44,261 bases of DNA from Pleurotus ostreatus/Saccharomyces cerevisiae fusant (GCA_024196135.1 JAMQCK010000176.1:1-44261); one strand, 5' to 3'. Positions 1 to 15,816 are shown, counted from the first letter of the stretch. Translations and numbers: made by a program. The notes: generated by a model not told the origin, from the letters alone.

Positions 1-1109
1 ACGGCCGCCCACCCAAACATGGTAATCCCTTGCGCCCACGCGCCCACATCAGCCCCTGACTAAGGACTTGCCCTTGACGCTGGCGTTCGACTCTGTATCG
101 TGGCTCTCTCGCCCTCCAACTGTAACTACGATCTCTCACCTGGCTTCAGTTTGCTACGGCACGCACGGTGTGTACTCTCTTCCATCAGCGCTCGTGACTG
201 CGGACGAGTATAACCGTCCTTCGCTACTGACACCCCTTCCTCCCTCCCCCATTGCGCCCCTCCACGTCGTACATACACCCACATCCTCTAATTGCCACAC
301 CTACTCCTAAACAACGCTGTTTGGAGCTGCCTGCAGCTTACCACTGTCTCTCAGGCCGTGGAGCTCCGGGTTCAGCCTAGTTGTGCAGGCAGCGAGAGGA
401 GGGAAGGACAACTATGTGCCGGCTCTAGATTCTCAGCGCACTTTCAAACGGCTCAAGCGTGATATGTACATGGTTTCGCTTCTCAAAGAGGTGACGAGAC
501 ACATGCAGGCACCAACCGCTAGCCTTTCGGCCTTCAAAGCTTTTTCGAAAGCGGTCTTGAAGCCTCGAAGGTCGCAGTGAGAAAATGATTGACCTCGAGA
601 TCCGCGAGTTTGGCGACCTGCCACAAATCAGGGCTCGGCGAAGGTAGGTGAGTCGCTATCAGTACACTGTGATCTTGTGGCACTTCGCTCACCGAATCCT
701 GTACAGTGAACGCGGCGTGAGGGTTAACTTCCTTCCGATGCTCCTAAGCTATCGCCAGTGCCCCTGCCAATCCTCGTCCTGGAGGAAGGGAGGGGAGCGG
801 AACGTCCAGTGCCATAGCAAATTATGACCTCGGCACCGTCTCTTTATGAGGCAGAACCCGAAGACAGCGGAATCCTGATTATGCATGTACTACATCACGC
901 TTATTCGGGATCACATGACCTCCATTTGATCTATTATCCGCCTTTTCCTCGGAATCACGTTTAATCGCGATGCGGAATCTCTTATCCGCCTCACGCTCAA
1001 CAAGAGAATAGTCTCCTGAATGCGGGTGATTCATCGGCGTCGGTCGAACATCTCCTAGCAATCAGTGATTATTCTCCCGTAAATCGCCAGCATAATCTCC
1101 CGCCTACGA
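1..1109. other. Region without a recognised gene
   Basis: Short open frames occur on both strands, for example 383-580 plus, but none has recognisable motifs, a convincing splice structure or a family resemblance. From about 880 to 1060 there are two copies of TTATCCGCC (near 935 and 981) and other GATA-like TTATC words, which may be coincidental. I see no RNA gene or mobile element here. Confidence 0.5.
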
Positions 1110-1465
1110 TTTCTGTTCCAAAAAGAAGCCTTTTGTGGCTCCAAAAACGCGCCCAAAAAAATCTCTTTTCGTCAGGCACAAACGACATGTTCTCCGCACT
1201 AAAAACCAGTCCAAAAACGACCTGTTTTGGCTCGTATAAAAAGGCCAGAAAACAAGCGCTTTGCTCCTCCAAAAACATCTGCTTTTTGGCTATGTAAAAG
1301 GCTCAATTTCTCATCCTTTTTTGGCACGAGAAATGTCTTTCAAAATAGTATCTTTTTAGCCTGGTTTTTGGTGTCCAAAAGAGACCGTTTTTGCCTGCGT
1401 AAAAATCATATTTTTGGACCTCTTTTTACCCCTTTTTTTGGACACTTTTTTGGACCCCAAAATGT
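1110..1465. repeat. Array of A/T tracts spaced about 11-12 bp
   Basis: About 27 runs of four to seven A or T follow one another over roughly 340 bp. Hand-measured centre-to-centre spacing is mostly 10-14 bp, with three gaps near 22 bp (twice the unit), giving an average of about 11.7 bp. A-runs dominate the left half and T-runs the right half. Many units read GTCCAAAA or its complement TTTTGGAC, so this is a degenerate tandem repeat with inverted halves rather than generic AT-rich DNA. Open frames crossing it on both strands look like by-products of the repeat. The spacing is close to the DNA helical repeat, so intrinsic bending or nucleosome exclusion is possible; that is inference. Confidence 0.7.
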
Positions 1466-1523
1466 CACCTTGCCACTCGTGTGTGAAGGTCGCACTGCGC
1501 CAATGACTTGAGGTTTGCAGGCC

Positions 1524-1563
1524 TTATATATGCCTTCCGGCCCCCGCTGAACGCCGCTGTCAG
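1524..1563 (-). promoter_or_regulatory. Orphan copy of the monooxygenase-1 core promoter
   Basis: This 40-bp stretch aligns without gaps to 4765-4804, which includes the TATA box upstream of the first monooxygenase gene; 33 of 40 positions are identical by my count. Read on the minus strand it ends in a TATATAA-type box and points leftward into the A/T-tract array. No gene is recognised downstream of it. It is either a leftover of a lost third monooxygenase copy or a live promoter for an unrecognised transcript. Confidence 0.55.
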
Positions 1564-2209
1564 ACCAGAGAGAGATGGCCCATCTTGGCACCGCGTAAAG
1601 GGCGCGCGTCGAAATCCGCTCTCAGGTGCTCACCGTTCGCCTCGGCCCTGGTAGAATGCACCTACAATAGGGTCAGTCTATGTTATTTCGGACTGAATGA
1701 GAAGGTGACCTACGCAGATTAGGCGTGGTGGACGACCTTCCTTAAGCTTATACGGCGGTCAGCGGTCCAGAGAAGGATGGTTGCGCCTAGGAAGAGAGTA
1801 TGCAGCTGCGAAGCGGCTCGCGCCGCAAGACACTGAAAGCGGTTATGCCACTCCCAAGTTATCGGCGAACATCTGCAGTAAGCTGGGAAAGCGTGTCAGC
1901 AGTCGATCAAATGGGAGCAATGTAGACGCGCACTGTGAGTTCATTGCCATATATGCTCAAGTGCATACGGTCAGTAGGCGCAAAGCATAAGGAACACGGT
2001 AACTTCCGTCACATTCAAGAGCTGAGGTGCTGGGTTGAGGCTTCTGATCGCCTCAGCGAGTGAGGCTTGGCGCTTGCGTCACGGCGAACCTTCTCTCCTC
2101 CAAGGATAGATCAAACTATGGGGGTGGCTCGGAGGCATACACACGTGAAAAACGCGGGACAGTGCATATGCATAACCATTTCGATACTACCTCATTCTCC
2201 TCATCCAGA
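1564..2209. other. Intergenic, no gene seen
   Basis: Only short unsupported frames (for example 1781-1990 plus and 2060-2245 plus) are present, without family motifs. It lies 3' of the first monooxygenase gene. Confidence 0.45.
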
Positions 2210-4698
<2,489 letters not shown>

Positions 4699-4764
4699 GG
4701 TCGCGGTGGGTGAAGGTAGCACAGGAGATGGGTCGAAAATATCAGTGTCCGAGCTTGAACGACT

Positions 4765-4804
4765 TTATATATGCTTGGCGGCATCCGCTTGACGCCGCTG
4801 TCAG
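4765..4804 (-). promoter_or_regulatory. TATA core promoter of monooxygenase 1
   Basis: On the minus strand this reads as a GC-rich segment followed by GCATATATAA, about 67-74 bp before the ATG at 4698, a suitable place for a core promoter. The 40 bp recur at 1524-1563. A weaker match to its GC-rich half is visible upstream of copy 2 near 8210-8240. Confidence 0.6.
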
Positions 4805-5600
4805 CTGGAGTATGATCAGCAGAGTAGGCAATCCTGACGCAACTGAAGCGCAAAGGCTGTATTCCGTCCATTAGCGCGCCACGCTCGCGTTAGCGCTGCC
4901 CAAGCTTAGTACTCCTCCGTCTACGAACAGCCGTTCTGCCCTCATTCTGTGGGAGCCGCTTGACTTACAGAGGTTGGGCGAGATAAACAAGTCTCTGGAA
5001 GTCCGCGATCCCGGCAGCGGTCGCGAGAAGAGCTGTGGGGTTTAAGGAATAGCTGTCGCGCTCAGACAGCCCCGAAACTGCGCAGGATGGACTTCGTTAC
5101 CGAACGGGCATCTCAGTCTCAAGGGATCGAGATAGTCAGCATTGGTGAGCTGGAGATGTGTGTCAGCGGTTCCTTGAACAAAGGGGGAATATGCACGTAC
5201 TGAGATTCCATTGCCTTATACGTTCGGTCCCATACGGTCGGCAAAGCGGAAGATGGGCAGCTATGATGGTTGCGGCGAATCTCGCAGCATTCAAGCGCTT
5301 GGGGTCTTGTGGTCCTTCTGTGCGTCACAATACGCCACGGTACGGGTTTGGCCCCCTCCTTGTAAGGTCATGCTGGACGCCTGACGAGCTAAGAGGAGGA
5401 CGACGCTACGCAGCGCCTGCATAACAATCAGCCCCGTTGACCGTGTACGGCTTGTACATTGCTAGAGTCAGTTCCACCCGCAGCGGTAAATCATCGCAAA
5501 CGATGCTGATGGTCAGAAGGAACAAATGCACGTAAAAGCAACGGCAACTGTTTTATGGATATTTACCGACCGCCTCAGCAACACCGCAACAGCGTTGCTT
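4805..5600. other. Intergenic between the two monooxygenases
   Basis: No gene recognised. Opposed frames at 5119-5424 lack motifs. This stretch holds upstream sequence of copy 1 and the 3' flank of copy 2. Confidence 0.45.
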
Positions 5601-8112
<2,512 letters not shown>

Positions 8113-8722
8113 TCTCGAGTCCAGTTAGTAGGGAATTGTGCTTCGGGCGATGAGGGGAAGAGGTGGAGAGAAAGCACCGAAGGCTATGAAGACACGCTTA
8201 CCAGGCTGCATTCCGCCGTCATGTCGCCGCATGAGCGGACTTATGGGGTGACCTTTACGCGAAAGTGTCACTGAGACCGTCCATGAACGCACACCATGCC
8301 GGAAGAGTTGCCCTCCAGGATCGCTCCTTGCCTTTCATGAATAAAGTTTGGCCAGACGATGCAGGCCCGCTGCGTATAGGCGTCGACCCAAGGTGGACCA
8401 CTAGGTGCGATGCCTGAGTAAATGGTGAGCGAACTGGCGTGACGACAGAGACACGCACGAGATGAGCGGTATCAGGAGAAAAGATGGGATGAACTTTCGG
8501 AGAACGTGAGCTAGTCCAGCCATGATGCATGATGTGCAGAGAGGGATAGTCGTCATTATATTCGACAGGTAATGATACATGCAATTGGAATTCAAGTCCG
8601 ACGATACAGTAGTAAGTCCAAGGATACAAGGGGAAGAAGGGACGGATACAGCACAGAAGAGGCAGACAAGCAACAAGATAGCAGAAGCACAGAAAGCAAA
8701 TAGGAGCAGGTCAGGGATTTGC
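8113..8722. other. Intergenic, monooxygenase 2 promoter and POLD4 3' flank
   Basis: No credible gene. Frames at 8255-8629 and 8401-8970 on the minus strand are not family-like; the second overlaps POLD4 exons in the wrong frame. Confidence 0.45.
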
Positions 8723-9461
8723 TCAATGCAGCACATCGCCTTTGCCGAAGACAGCGCTCTGCGCGTATTCGTCAAGCGTTCTGCCCTCGTGAGTGAGGAG
8801 GATGTCCCGGATCTGCGGGAAGGAGGTACATCGTCAGCATTGCGATCGTGGATGACGCATACATGCGCCTTACCTCGGGAGGGGGATTGAGACCAAGGTT
8901 GTGAGCGCGCTCCCAGCGCTCTAGGCGGGTGACGCCGACGTAAGGGCCGTACTTGTAGGTCCTGAGGCAAGAGGGGAAAGTCAGTCAGGGGGGAGTGCTA
9001 ACGCTTAGACAACGGCAGACGTACATGTCGAAGACCCGCAAGATATCGTGCACCTTGTTCTGCCCCTCGGCGTGAACAAGGGGCGTGCCGCGGAGCTCCT
9101 TCGCCTCCTTGTGCGCCCGATCCCACCGCGAGTCCTTCACGTCCAGGTGCTCGACCTCAGCATCGACATTAATGACGGCTTTGGCTGAGGGTGGTCGCCT
9201 GGTCGACTTGCGAGGGGCCTCGACGACTTCGATGTCATCGTCATCGTCCGTGTGATCGCTGTTGCTGCTGTCGGCACTGATGCTGGAGCTAGAGGAGTTG
9301 GCCCGCCTGGAGAGGACGGGGGTAGAGCTGGTGCGAGCGACGGAGGCCTTGGCGGGCTTTGCGGTGTTTGCAGATGCGCCGCGCTTGGAGGCGTTGAAGC
9401 TCAGCTTCGCCTGCTTGAGCTTGGGAGCCGCAGAGGATCTGGTGGTGCGAGTGGGGGGCAT
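8723..9461 (-). CDS. DNA polymerase delta subunit 4 (p12/Cdm1 family)
   Basis: Small accessory subunit of replicative DNA polymerase delta. Three exons can be traced: 9461-9025, 8961-8874 and 8812-8723, giving 204 residues. The C-terminus spells the family signature: LRVFDMTYKYGPYVGVTRL, then ERWERAHNLGLNPPPEI, closely paralleling the human p12 pattern of LR-FD, YGP, G-TRL-RW and LGL-PPPE. The N-terminus is basic and Ser/Thr-rich with KLKQAKLSF, a possible PCNA-contact or polymerase-contact segment but not a canonical PIP box. The middle has an acidic serine-rich stretch. It is longer than human p12 (about 107 aa) because of this extension, as is common in fungi. It diverges from the tRNA about 130 bp away. 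Confidence 0.88.
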
Positions 9462-9591
9462 GATTTCGGGTTGCCGGACTAGCTCTAGGGATGGGTGGTG
9501 GTAAGATGCAAGTGACGCAGAGCGGGGACCCGCGATAGGATGTGAGGTGTCTTGGACGCGGGGGGTCTCAGACTTGGGACAGTCGATCGCT

Positions 9592-9665
9592 GGCCGGTTA
9601 GCTCAGTTGGTTAGAGCGTGGTGCTAATAACGCCAAGGTCGCGGGTTCGACCCCCGTACGGGCCA
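9592..9665 (+). tRNA. tRNA-Ile (anticodon AAU)
   Basis: A 74-nt intronless cloverleaf folds here: acceptor GGCCGGT/ACGGGCC, D arm TAGCTCAGTTGGTTAGA, anticodon loop CTAATAA with anticodon AAT (A34 expected to become inosine), and T arm GCGGG-TTCGACC-CCCGT. One acceptor pair (position 5 with 68) is G-G. From memory this matches metazoan tRNA-Ile(AAU) almost base for base, including that mismatch. The internal A box and B box (GGTTCGACCCC) are present. Confidence 0.95.
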
Positions 9666-9690
9666 TCATTCTCTCTGTTGAAAGCTTATG

Positions 9691-9697
9691 TTTTTTT
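9691..9697 (+). terminator. RNA polymerase III terminator of the tRNA
   Basis: A run of seven T lies 26 nt after the mature 3' end of the tRNA, the usual Pol III stop signal. Confidence 0.7.
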
Positions 9698-9866
9698 ATT
9701 GAAGCAAATCAACTCATTCTCGTCTTTCGACATGTTGATGGAGCAATTTACGAAGCAGAAAGCAGCCCTCTGGCGGCGAGGGTAACTCAGTACAATTCTG
9801 CGCGAAAGGAACTCCTCGCCATCAATACATCATTCGCCACTTGCTCATTCCCTTCATCCTCCCATC

Positions 9867-12800
9867 ATGACCAGCAGACTGAAGCGGAAGCTCGGCGATG
9901 CTGGTGTAGACTTGAGCAGCTCCCGGGTGAACGAGAACTTCTGTCTTGTACGTGCATTCCATTGTGCCTGTGAGGCTTCACTAACATGGACGAAAGATCG
10001 GCACCCCTCTGCCCCCGCTAGAGAAGTCAAAGGACACGGGCGAATTCGTTCCCCTTTGGAAGCAAGAGGTAGGGTACATATGAACTGCGTTCATGTAAGC
10101 TACTGACTGAGGGACAGGTCCGAGATGAGAAAGGGCGGCGAAGGCTGCACGGCGCGTTCACGGGTGGGTTCTCCGCTGGGTACTTCAACACGGTAGGATC
10201 GAAAGAAGGTGCGTAGCGAACGACATTCTCGACGAGCTACTGTCCTTATGCACGATAGGATGGACTCCCTCAACATTCGTGTCGTCCCGCAAGGATCGCG
10301 GCAAGGTCAAGGCAGCGCGCCCCGAAGACTTCATGGACGAGGAAGACATGCAGGACCTGCGCGACAGCCGCAAGTTCGTCGACACCACCGAGCAGATGGA
10401 CCTGACCGGCCGTGCGGACGAGCGTCTTGACGAGGGTTCTGAGTGCGTCGTGTAATCCTACTCTACTATGCTTCCCTCACACTTACCCACCTACCCTGCA
10501 GCTCGATCGCCAGCGCCCTCGAGCGCTCCATGCTTCCTCCCCCTACCGATTCCGCAGGCGCTCGCATCTTGAAGAAGATGGGCTGGAAGCTCGGACACGG
10601 CGTCGGCCCGCGCGTCTCCCTCCGCCAGCGCCGCATCCAGGACATGCAGGCAGCGTCCGGACATACCCTTGCTGCAGACGATATCGCTCTTACTGACGAT
10701 GGGGATGAGGAGGCAAGCAAGCATACCTACGCGCCAAGAGATACACCGGTGTTGCTCGTCCCTAGGAAGGACAACACGCACGGCTTAGGCTATCGTCCGG
10801 GAATGGGACTGGGCGAAGGCTCGGGCAGCGGGAAGGAGCGTGCTGGACCCAATATCGCAGGTACGTATCCCTCCCCTACATCTCTTCTACTATCACTAAT
10901 CCCCCACCCAGCCGGCTTCGGCCTCGGCGCCCTGAACGAAGCAGACGAGGACGACCTCGACATCTACGACACCGGCGCCCCCGCTGCCCGCCGCGGCGTT
11001 GCCTACGACATCATCGACCGCGAAGAGGAGGACGAGATCTCCATCTCGCGCAGAGGGCAGCAGCGCGCGCAGCCACAAGCACCACAGGTGACCTCGATAA
11101 CCTCTTGGGTAACCGATGCTCATGTCTTGAAGAGATCCAGCGCCTTCACGCAGACCTTCCGGGATGGGCAGGTCGTGCTGCCGGGCTTTCAGCTGTCGGA
11201 TAAGCCGGTTGCGGAGGATAGGTGGTGAGTGTAATCGTTGGGCGCTCATTGGGGAAGTGTTGATGAAGAGCACAGGTTCGCCCTACCTGATGTACCTCCC
11301 GGGTGGAAGCCCGATCCAAGACGGGTATGGGGCGCGGGAAAGGAGAACCAGCCAGCACCACCACAACCGCAAGGCCCTATACCCCACGAGAAGTGGAGGA
11401 CGTCGGGCAAGACGGCAGACGAGGTGAGCAGGTCCATGACTTTTCTGCGCAAGTTACTAACTGCGTACATCAGCGCGGAAACCTCCTAGGAGAGACGCCC
11501 CTACCAGCTGCCCCGCGATCTGTATTCGACTTCATCTCGCAGAAAGACAAGGAACGACTGCAGCGCATCGCCGCTGGCCTCCACGACAAGCCCGCAGCCG
11601 TCGCCACTGAGGTCGTGTACCCTCGAATAGACCGTCATATCGCTCAGTCCGCTCTCAAAGGCTTCAAACCCTTCGCCACCGACCCCGCCAAGCACGCGCG
11701 CTATACCGTCTACGTCGAGTCGCAGGCCGATCCCGAACACACGCCACAATTGCAGCCGCAGCCTAACCAATCTGTCGACGCGTTCAACAAGGAGCTGGCA
11801 GACTATGCGAAGGCGGCGGAGATGTTCAAGCCAATGTCGGAAGCGATGGCGGGGCGCTTCACGACGGCGGCGCACATCGAACAGCCGAACGCGATGCCGG
11901 AAGGGTTGCTGAAGTTCCAGTCGGCGGGTACGGAAGACGCAGGGAAGCCCAAGGAGGAAGATCCGTCTTCGAAGAAGCCCACCGAGGAGGAGCTTAGCCC
12001 GAAAGCGCAGGCGGCGCGGGTGGGCATGTTCGGCCCTCTCACGCGCGAAGTAAAGCCCTGGCAGCCCGACAGGCTCCTCTGCAAGCGCTTCGGGGTGGCG
12101 CAGCCCGAGCTTAAGGCGGACGACGCTGCGGCGGCAGCCCCGAAGACGGCTGCGGATACGTACACGAAGACGGACCTCGAGGTCGCCGTCGCCGCCGAGC
12201 GCGCGCAGGCCGAGCAGGAGCGCGCGGCGGCGGGCCACGGGCCACGCGACCTCGCGAACGTGGGCCTTGGGGAGGACGAGACGCAGGGCCGGGACACGCT
12301 GACGTACGAGAGGCCGGCGATGGACGTGTTCAAGGCGATCTTTGCGAGCGATGATGAGGATGAAGGCGAGGATGAGGACGATGGGGATGGGATGGAGGTG
12401 GACGATCCGCCGCCCGTTTCGACGCCTGCGATACCCGTCGTGGAGCCACCGCCAGACCTAGCGAAACCTACGGTTCCCGAAGTCGTCGACATGGCCACGT
12501 TCAAGCCGACCTTCGTGCCGCGGGCGAAGGAGAGCGGGGAGCACGGGAAGACGAAGAAGGACAAGAAGAAGAAGGAGAAGCGTGCCCTCGTATCCTTCGC
12601 CGAGGACGAGGAAGGCGAGCTCACCCTCGCCCCGCAGGTGAAGAAGCGGAAGGGGAAGGATAAGGATAAGGACGGTGAGCGGGCGAAGAAGAAGAAAAGG
12701 AAGGAGGAAGACGTGGGCGACGATTCGATGTGGGTGGAGAAGCCTGCACCGGAGGCGGCGAAAGCACTAGAGCAGATGCGGCCTGAGGGTGTCACCTCGA

Positions 12801-12868
12801 ACGGGAATAATCCCACATCCGAACCACCCTCACGGGCAGGACGGAAGAGGGCCATCGACTTTCTATAA
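9867..12868 (+). CDS. G-patch domain protein 1 homologue (GPATCH1/TGH, spliceosome-associated)
   Basis: Nuclear RNA-processing protein with the DUF1604 N-terminus and a G-patch, which typically recruits and activates DEAH-box helicases. Exon 1 (9867-9947) is followed by IGTPLPPLE and [21 protein letters not shown], the family start. The G-patch ([19 protein letters not shown]) comes around 10.55-10.62 kb. A second Gly-rich segment ([14 protein letters not shown]) and [18 protein letters not shown] follow. Later exons carry [14 protein letters not shown] and [14 protein letters not shown] with LLCKRFGV. The tail is acidic, then Lys-rich with multiple nuclear-localisation-like clusters. At least seven short introns. 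The final exon runs from about 11.48 kb to the stop at 12866-12868. It converges on the first AAA-like gene 214 bp away. A decayed copy of its tail occurs near 14.4 kb. Confidence 0.9.
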
Positions 12869-13082
12869 TCGTTGCGAATGCAATTGCTCACACTATATCG
12901 CAACCACGGAGTGGCTTGCAAGAGTGAATTGGGTACACGACAGAGCAAAGACATGATCATGCGGTAAGTATGCTTGGTGAAGCTAGAACTTGTTGGCCTG
13001 CCCTACTTATCGACATCGTCACCTTTCGACCGGACGAGAGTAAGCTTTGGACAGGATGTAGTCGCGCGTACTACCTCAGCTA

Positions 13083-14232
13083 CTACGAGACGACAAGCCC
13101 ATCTGATTCCTCTGAGTGCAGATCCTCCTTCGTTGTTCGCGTTCCGGCCACGTCGCGCAGTATGTCCATCACACCTCCCTCCCCCCATACGTTCTCCGCG
13201 TTGGGATTGTGCGGGAAGGTTCGCGAGGGGATCTTGGACACGCGCTCCCACAGATCGTCTGCCTGGGGGACGTCGCCCAGAACCGCACGCGCGAGAGCAA
13301 CAACCCCCTCTTGCGTATAACCAATCGCCGACAGCAAGTCAGGACTATGCGTGCGATCCGCTGCGTGATCCATGAGCGCTCCAATGAAAGGAATGTGCAT
13401 CGGTGCATCGCCTGGACTGAAGAAGTCATTGCCCCATTCTTCGACAGACTCGACTGATCTCTCGCAGGTGAGCGATGCCATGGGATCTTCATCCATCTCG
13501 GAAGACCCAACAAGAACACCACTATCGATGAGGCCAGAAGCAACCATGCCTCTCACGTTGCAGAAGAGGGATTCGTCGAGAATTTCGGTGATTCGGGGCC
13601 AGTCGTCAGATTGGGGCGCTCGCTCGAATGGTGAAGTGTGATTGTCGATGCAGATGTACGTGAAGGCTTCGGGATGAGCCCAAATTACCAGGTTCTTGAA
13701 ACGGGAATATTGAGTATCATCCCGATTCAGATGGCACACCACATACCATCGTGTAATGCAGTAAAGTGAAGAGGTGGTTTTCGGCAAGCGCTTCCATTCG
13801 CTGTTCCTCCGTAAGATTGATGTATCCCTGGTATTTGTCCAGCAACTGAACAACTGCGCTGCGCACGAGGGTGACCATCTGCGCCTTCAGATCCTCGTAC
13901 GAGTCGTAGCGCAGAAGACCCATATCGAGATACAGGATTACCCCCGCATTGAATTTGAAGAAAGGCCTCCTGCGCACCCGTGCCCCAGAGCTCGGCCAGC
14001 GCTCTTTGCGTGGATGCGGCGAAAGGACATCAAGAGAATCAGCGACGATCGACAGGAAAACCGAACGGCCGAAATGAGGCGGTCGACGGATGACGCTCAG
14101 TTGTTTTGACCAGCATAGCGATGGTACGTAACGCGCGCAATCGAAGGGATGGAGAACATCAAGTAGAGCGCGTAGGAATCCTGTGACAGTTTTGTCCTGT
14201 GCCTGCGGAAGGAATGCTCCCAGTTGCGCCAT
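13083..14232 (-). CDS. Degenerate AAA-ATPase-like protein, copy A
   Basis: Predicted 365 residues from two exons (14232-13747 and 13694-13083) with one 52-nt GT-AG intron. Its organisation follows the fungal/bacterial AAA-ATPase-like family (PF09820 type): RRPPHFGRSVFLS around residue 50 occupies the Walker A position (family RP-RFGKS/T), a VILYLDMG strand follows, and TYICIDNHTSP near residue 180 occupies the Walker B position (family IDEYDAP or IDDYDAP). The Walker lysine is Arg and the second acid is Asn, so ATP hydrolysis is doubtful. GYTQEGVVALARAVLGD near residue 290 resembles the family's TEEEV segment. No PD-(D/E)XK nuclease follows. Function unknown. It is the first of three tandem copies and converges on GPATCH1. 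Confidence 0.72.
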
Positions 14233-14283
14233 GACTGTCGAGGAAGAGGAGTGGAACGTGGAAGTTTGGAACACCTCATGATG

Positions 14284-14300
14284 CACGTGTATGTCACGTG
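14284..14300. promoter_or_regulatory. Dyad element upstream of AAA copy A
   Basis: CACGTG-TATGT-CACGTG, two E-box-like hexamers separated by 5 bp, starts 52 bp upstream of the ATG. The same 6-5-6 arrangement recurs upstream of copies B and C. Confidence 0.5.
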
Positions 14301-14343
14301 CCGGGAACGCTTCATCCACGGCTTCTCCCAGCTGAAGCCAGAC

Positions 14344-14521
14344 TGAGATGGAGAACAAGAAGGGAGGGAACGACACCATTGTATACTCTGCGAGGCGCGG
14401 AAAGGGTGGGCTCATTCTCGCACCACCGGTGAAGAAGCGGCAAGGGAAGGACGAGGAGGGGAATGGCGGACGAGCAAGGAATAAAAAACAACATTGGAGC
14501 AAGGATTTGATAGTGTGGTGA
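14344..14521 (+). pseudogene. Decayed copy of the GPATCH1 3' end
   Basis: Translated in one frame this stretch parallels the GPATCH1 tail without gaps: IVYSARRGKGGLILAPPVKK against [20 protein letters not shown], then RQGKD against RKGKD. At DNA level 14411-14451 matches 12620-12660 at 34 of 41 positions. The frame is closed by a stop just upstream (near 14332) and ends in TGA at 14519-14521, before the GPATCH1-equivalent end. It sits convergent to AAA copy B, exactly as GPATCH1 sits convergent to copy A, so it marks a segmental duplication that carried the GPATCH1 3' end with an AAA gene. Confidence 0.7.
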
Positions 14522-14654
14522 CCTCTAAATACTTGCTAACTCTCACTACGACCCTACCTTCCTCGTCTTCGGATTGAACGGGAGTGAGCTTTCAGCGAGA
14601 TCGGGATTGCATGAGCGTACCAACCCAGAGCTCTACGAGGCGTCAGCCTCAGGT

Positions 14655-15765
14655 TTAGGCTCCCCTCGTCCGCACCGCCTTCATCATCCGCGTTACAGCC
14701 ATGTCGTGCAGTATCTCCACCACGTCTCCCGTCGCCCACACGCGCTTAGCATCCGGGCAGTCGCGAAAGGTGTGCGAGGGGAGCTCGGACACGCGTTCCC
14801 AAAGGGCAACTGCCCGAGCTTCGTCGCCAAAAACGGCACGCCCGAGGGCCATGACCCCATCCTGCGAGACGCCGACCGCCGCCTGCATGCCCGAATCATG
14901 GGTCCGATCCGCCGCATAATCCATAAGCGCCCCAACGAAAGGAACGGGCGTCGGCTCATCGCCAGGACCGAATATATCGTTGCCCCACTCGTCGACCTCT
15001 TTGTAATAGGTGAGCAGCGCCATGGGATCCCCGTCCATCTCGGAAGACCCGATGAGGATCCCGCTGTGGATGAAATCGGCCGCAACCAGGGCTCTGAGGT
15101 TGTGGAAGAGGGCTCTGTCGAGGATTTCGGTGATCCGGGGCCAGTCTTCGGAGTGGCGCGCGCGCTCGTAGGGCGCGGTGTAGTTGTCGATGCAGATGTA
15201 CGTGAAGACGTCGGGTTCGGCACAAATGGCCAGGCGCTTGAGATGAGAACCGTGAGCGTAGTAACAACTCAAAGCGTACGACGAAGCTTACCATCATGGA
15301 ATACAGAGGGTCAAACATGGGATCTTCACCGAGCACGTCCAGTCGCTCTTCTTCTGTGATCTTGAGATAGACCTGGTACTTGTCCATGAACTGGACAATC
15401 GCATTGTGTAGCAGGCTGGCCATCTGAGCCTCGAGATCCTCGTACGTCTCGTAGGTCAAGCGGCCCATATCGAGGTGCAAGATGACCCCCGCGTTGAAGT
15501 TGAAGTGAGGCCTACGGTATGTCACGGGATCCGGCCACGGTTCTTTGCGCGGACGAGGAGAAAGGGCATCAAGTGCGTCAGCGACGGTCGCCAGAAAAAC
15601 CGAACGGCCGAATCGAGGCAGTCGACGGATGATGTTGAGTCGCATGGACCGGCAGAGCAATGGTGCGTAGCGCGCGCAGTCGAGGACATGGCAAACTTCA
15701 GAGAGCAGGGATGCTACGTCAGTTCTGTCCTGTGTCTGCCCAAGGGAAGCTTCCAGTTGCGCCAT
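14655..15765 (-). CDS. Degenerate AAA-ATPase-like protein, copy B
   Basis: Predicted 351 residues; exons 15765-15292 and 15236-14655 with a 55-nt intron at the same codon position as in copies A and C. It starts with MAQLEASL, like the other copies. Walker A position RRLPRFGRSVFLAT carries Arg for Lys; the Walker B position is TYICIDNYTAPYERA with Asn and Thr for the acids. VILHLDMGRLTYETYEDLEA and the C-terminal VGVSQDGVMALGRAVFGDE complete the family layout. It is the closest relative of copy A and is associated with the GPATCH1 tail relic. The reading frame is intact. Function is unknown; a nucleotide-binding or purely structural role is possible. Confidence 0.72.
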
Positions 15766-15799
15766 GACAGTTGAGAGAGAGGTTGAACATCGTGTAATG

Positions 15800-15816
15800 C
15801 ACGCGCATGACACGTG
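15800..15816. promoter_or_regulatory. Dyad element upstream of AAA copy B
   Basis: CACGCG-CATGA-CACGTG starts 35 bp upstream of the ATG at 15765, matching the element of copies A and C in spacing and layout. Confidence 0.5.

Noticed and set aside
1227..1511. 94-residue open frame on the plus strand through the A/T-tract array
   Set aside because: Its Phe/Lys-rich composition follows directly from the T and A runs; no family motif, and similar frames exist on the other strand.
5119..5424. Opposed short frames between the monooxygenases
   Set aside because: No motif, no splice structure, and each is the mirror of the other.
11803..12960. Long (385-residue) open frame antisense to GPATCH1
   Set aside because: It is the Ser/Phe-rich shadow of the Lys/Glu-rich GPATCH1 tail, which has clear family motifs in the sense frame.
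14233..14502. N-terminal extension of AAA copy A up to 14502
   Set aside because: The extension is the antisense of the decayed GPATCH1 tail; all three copies align from the MAQL start.
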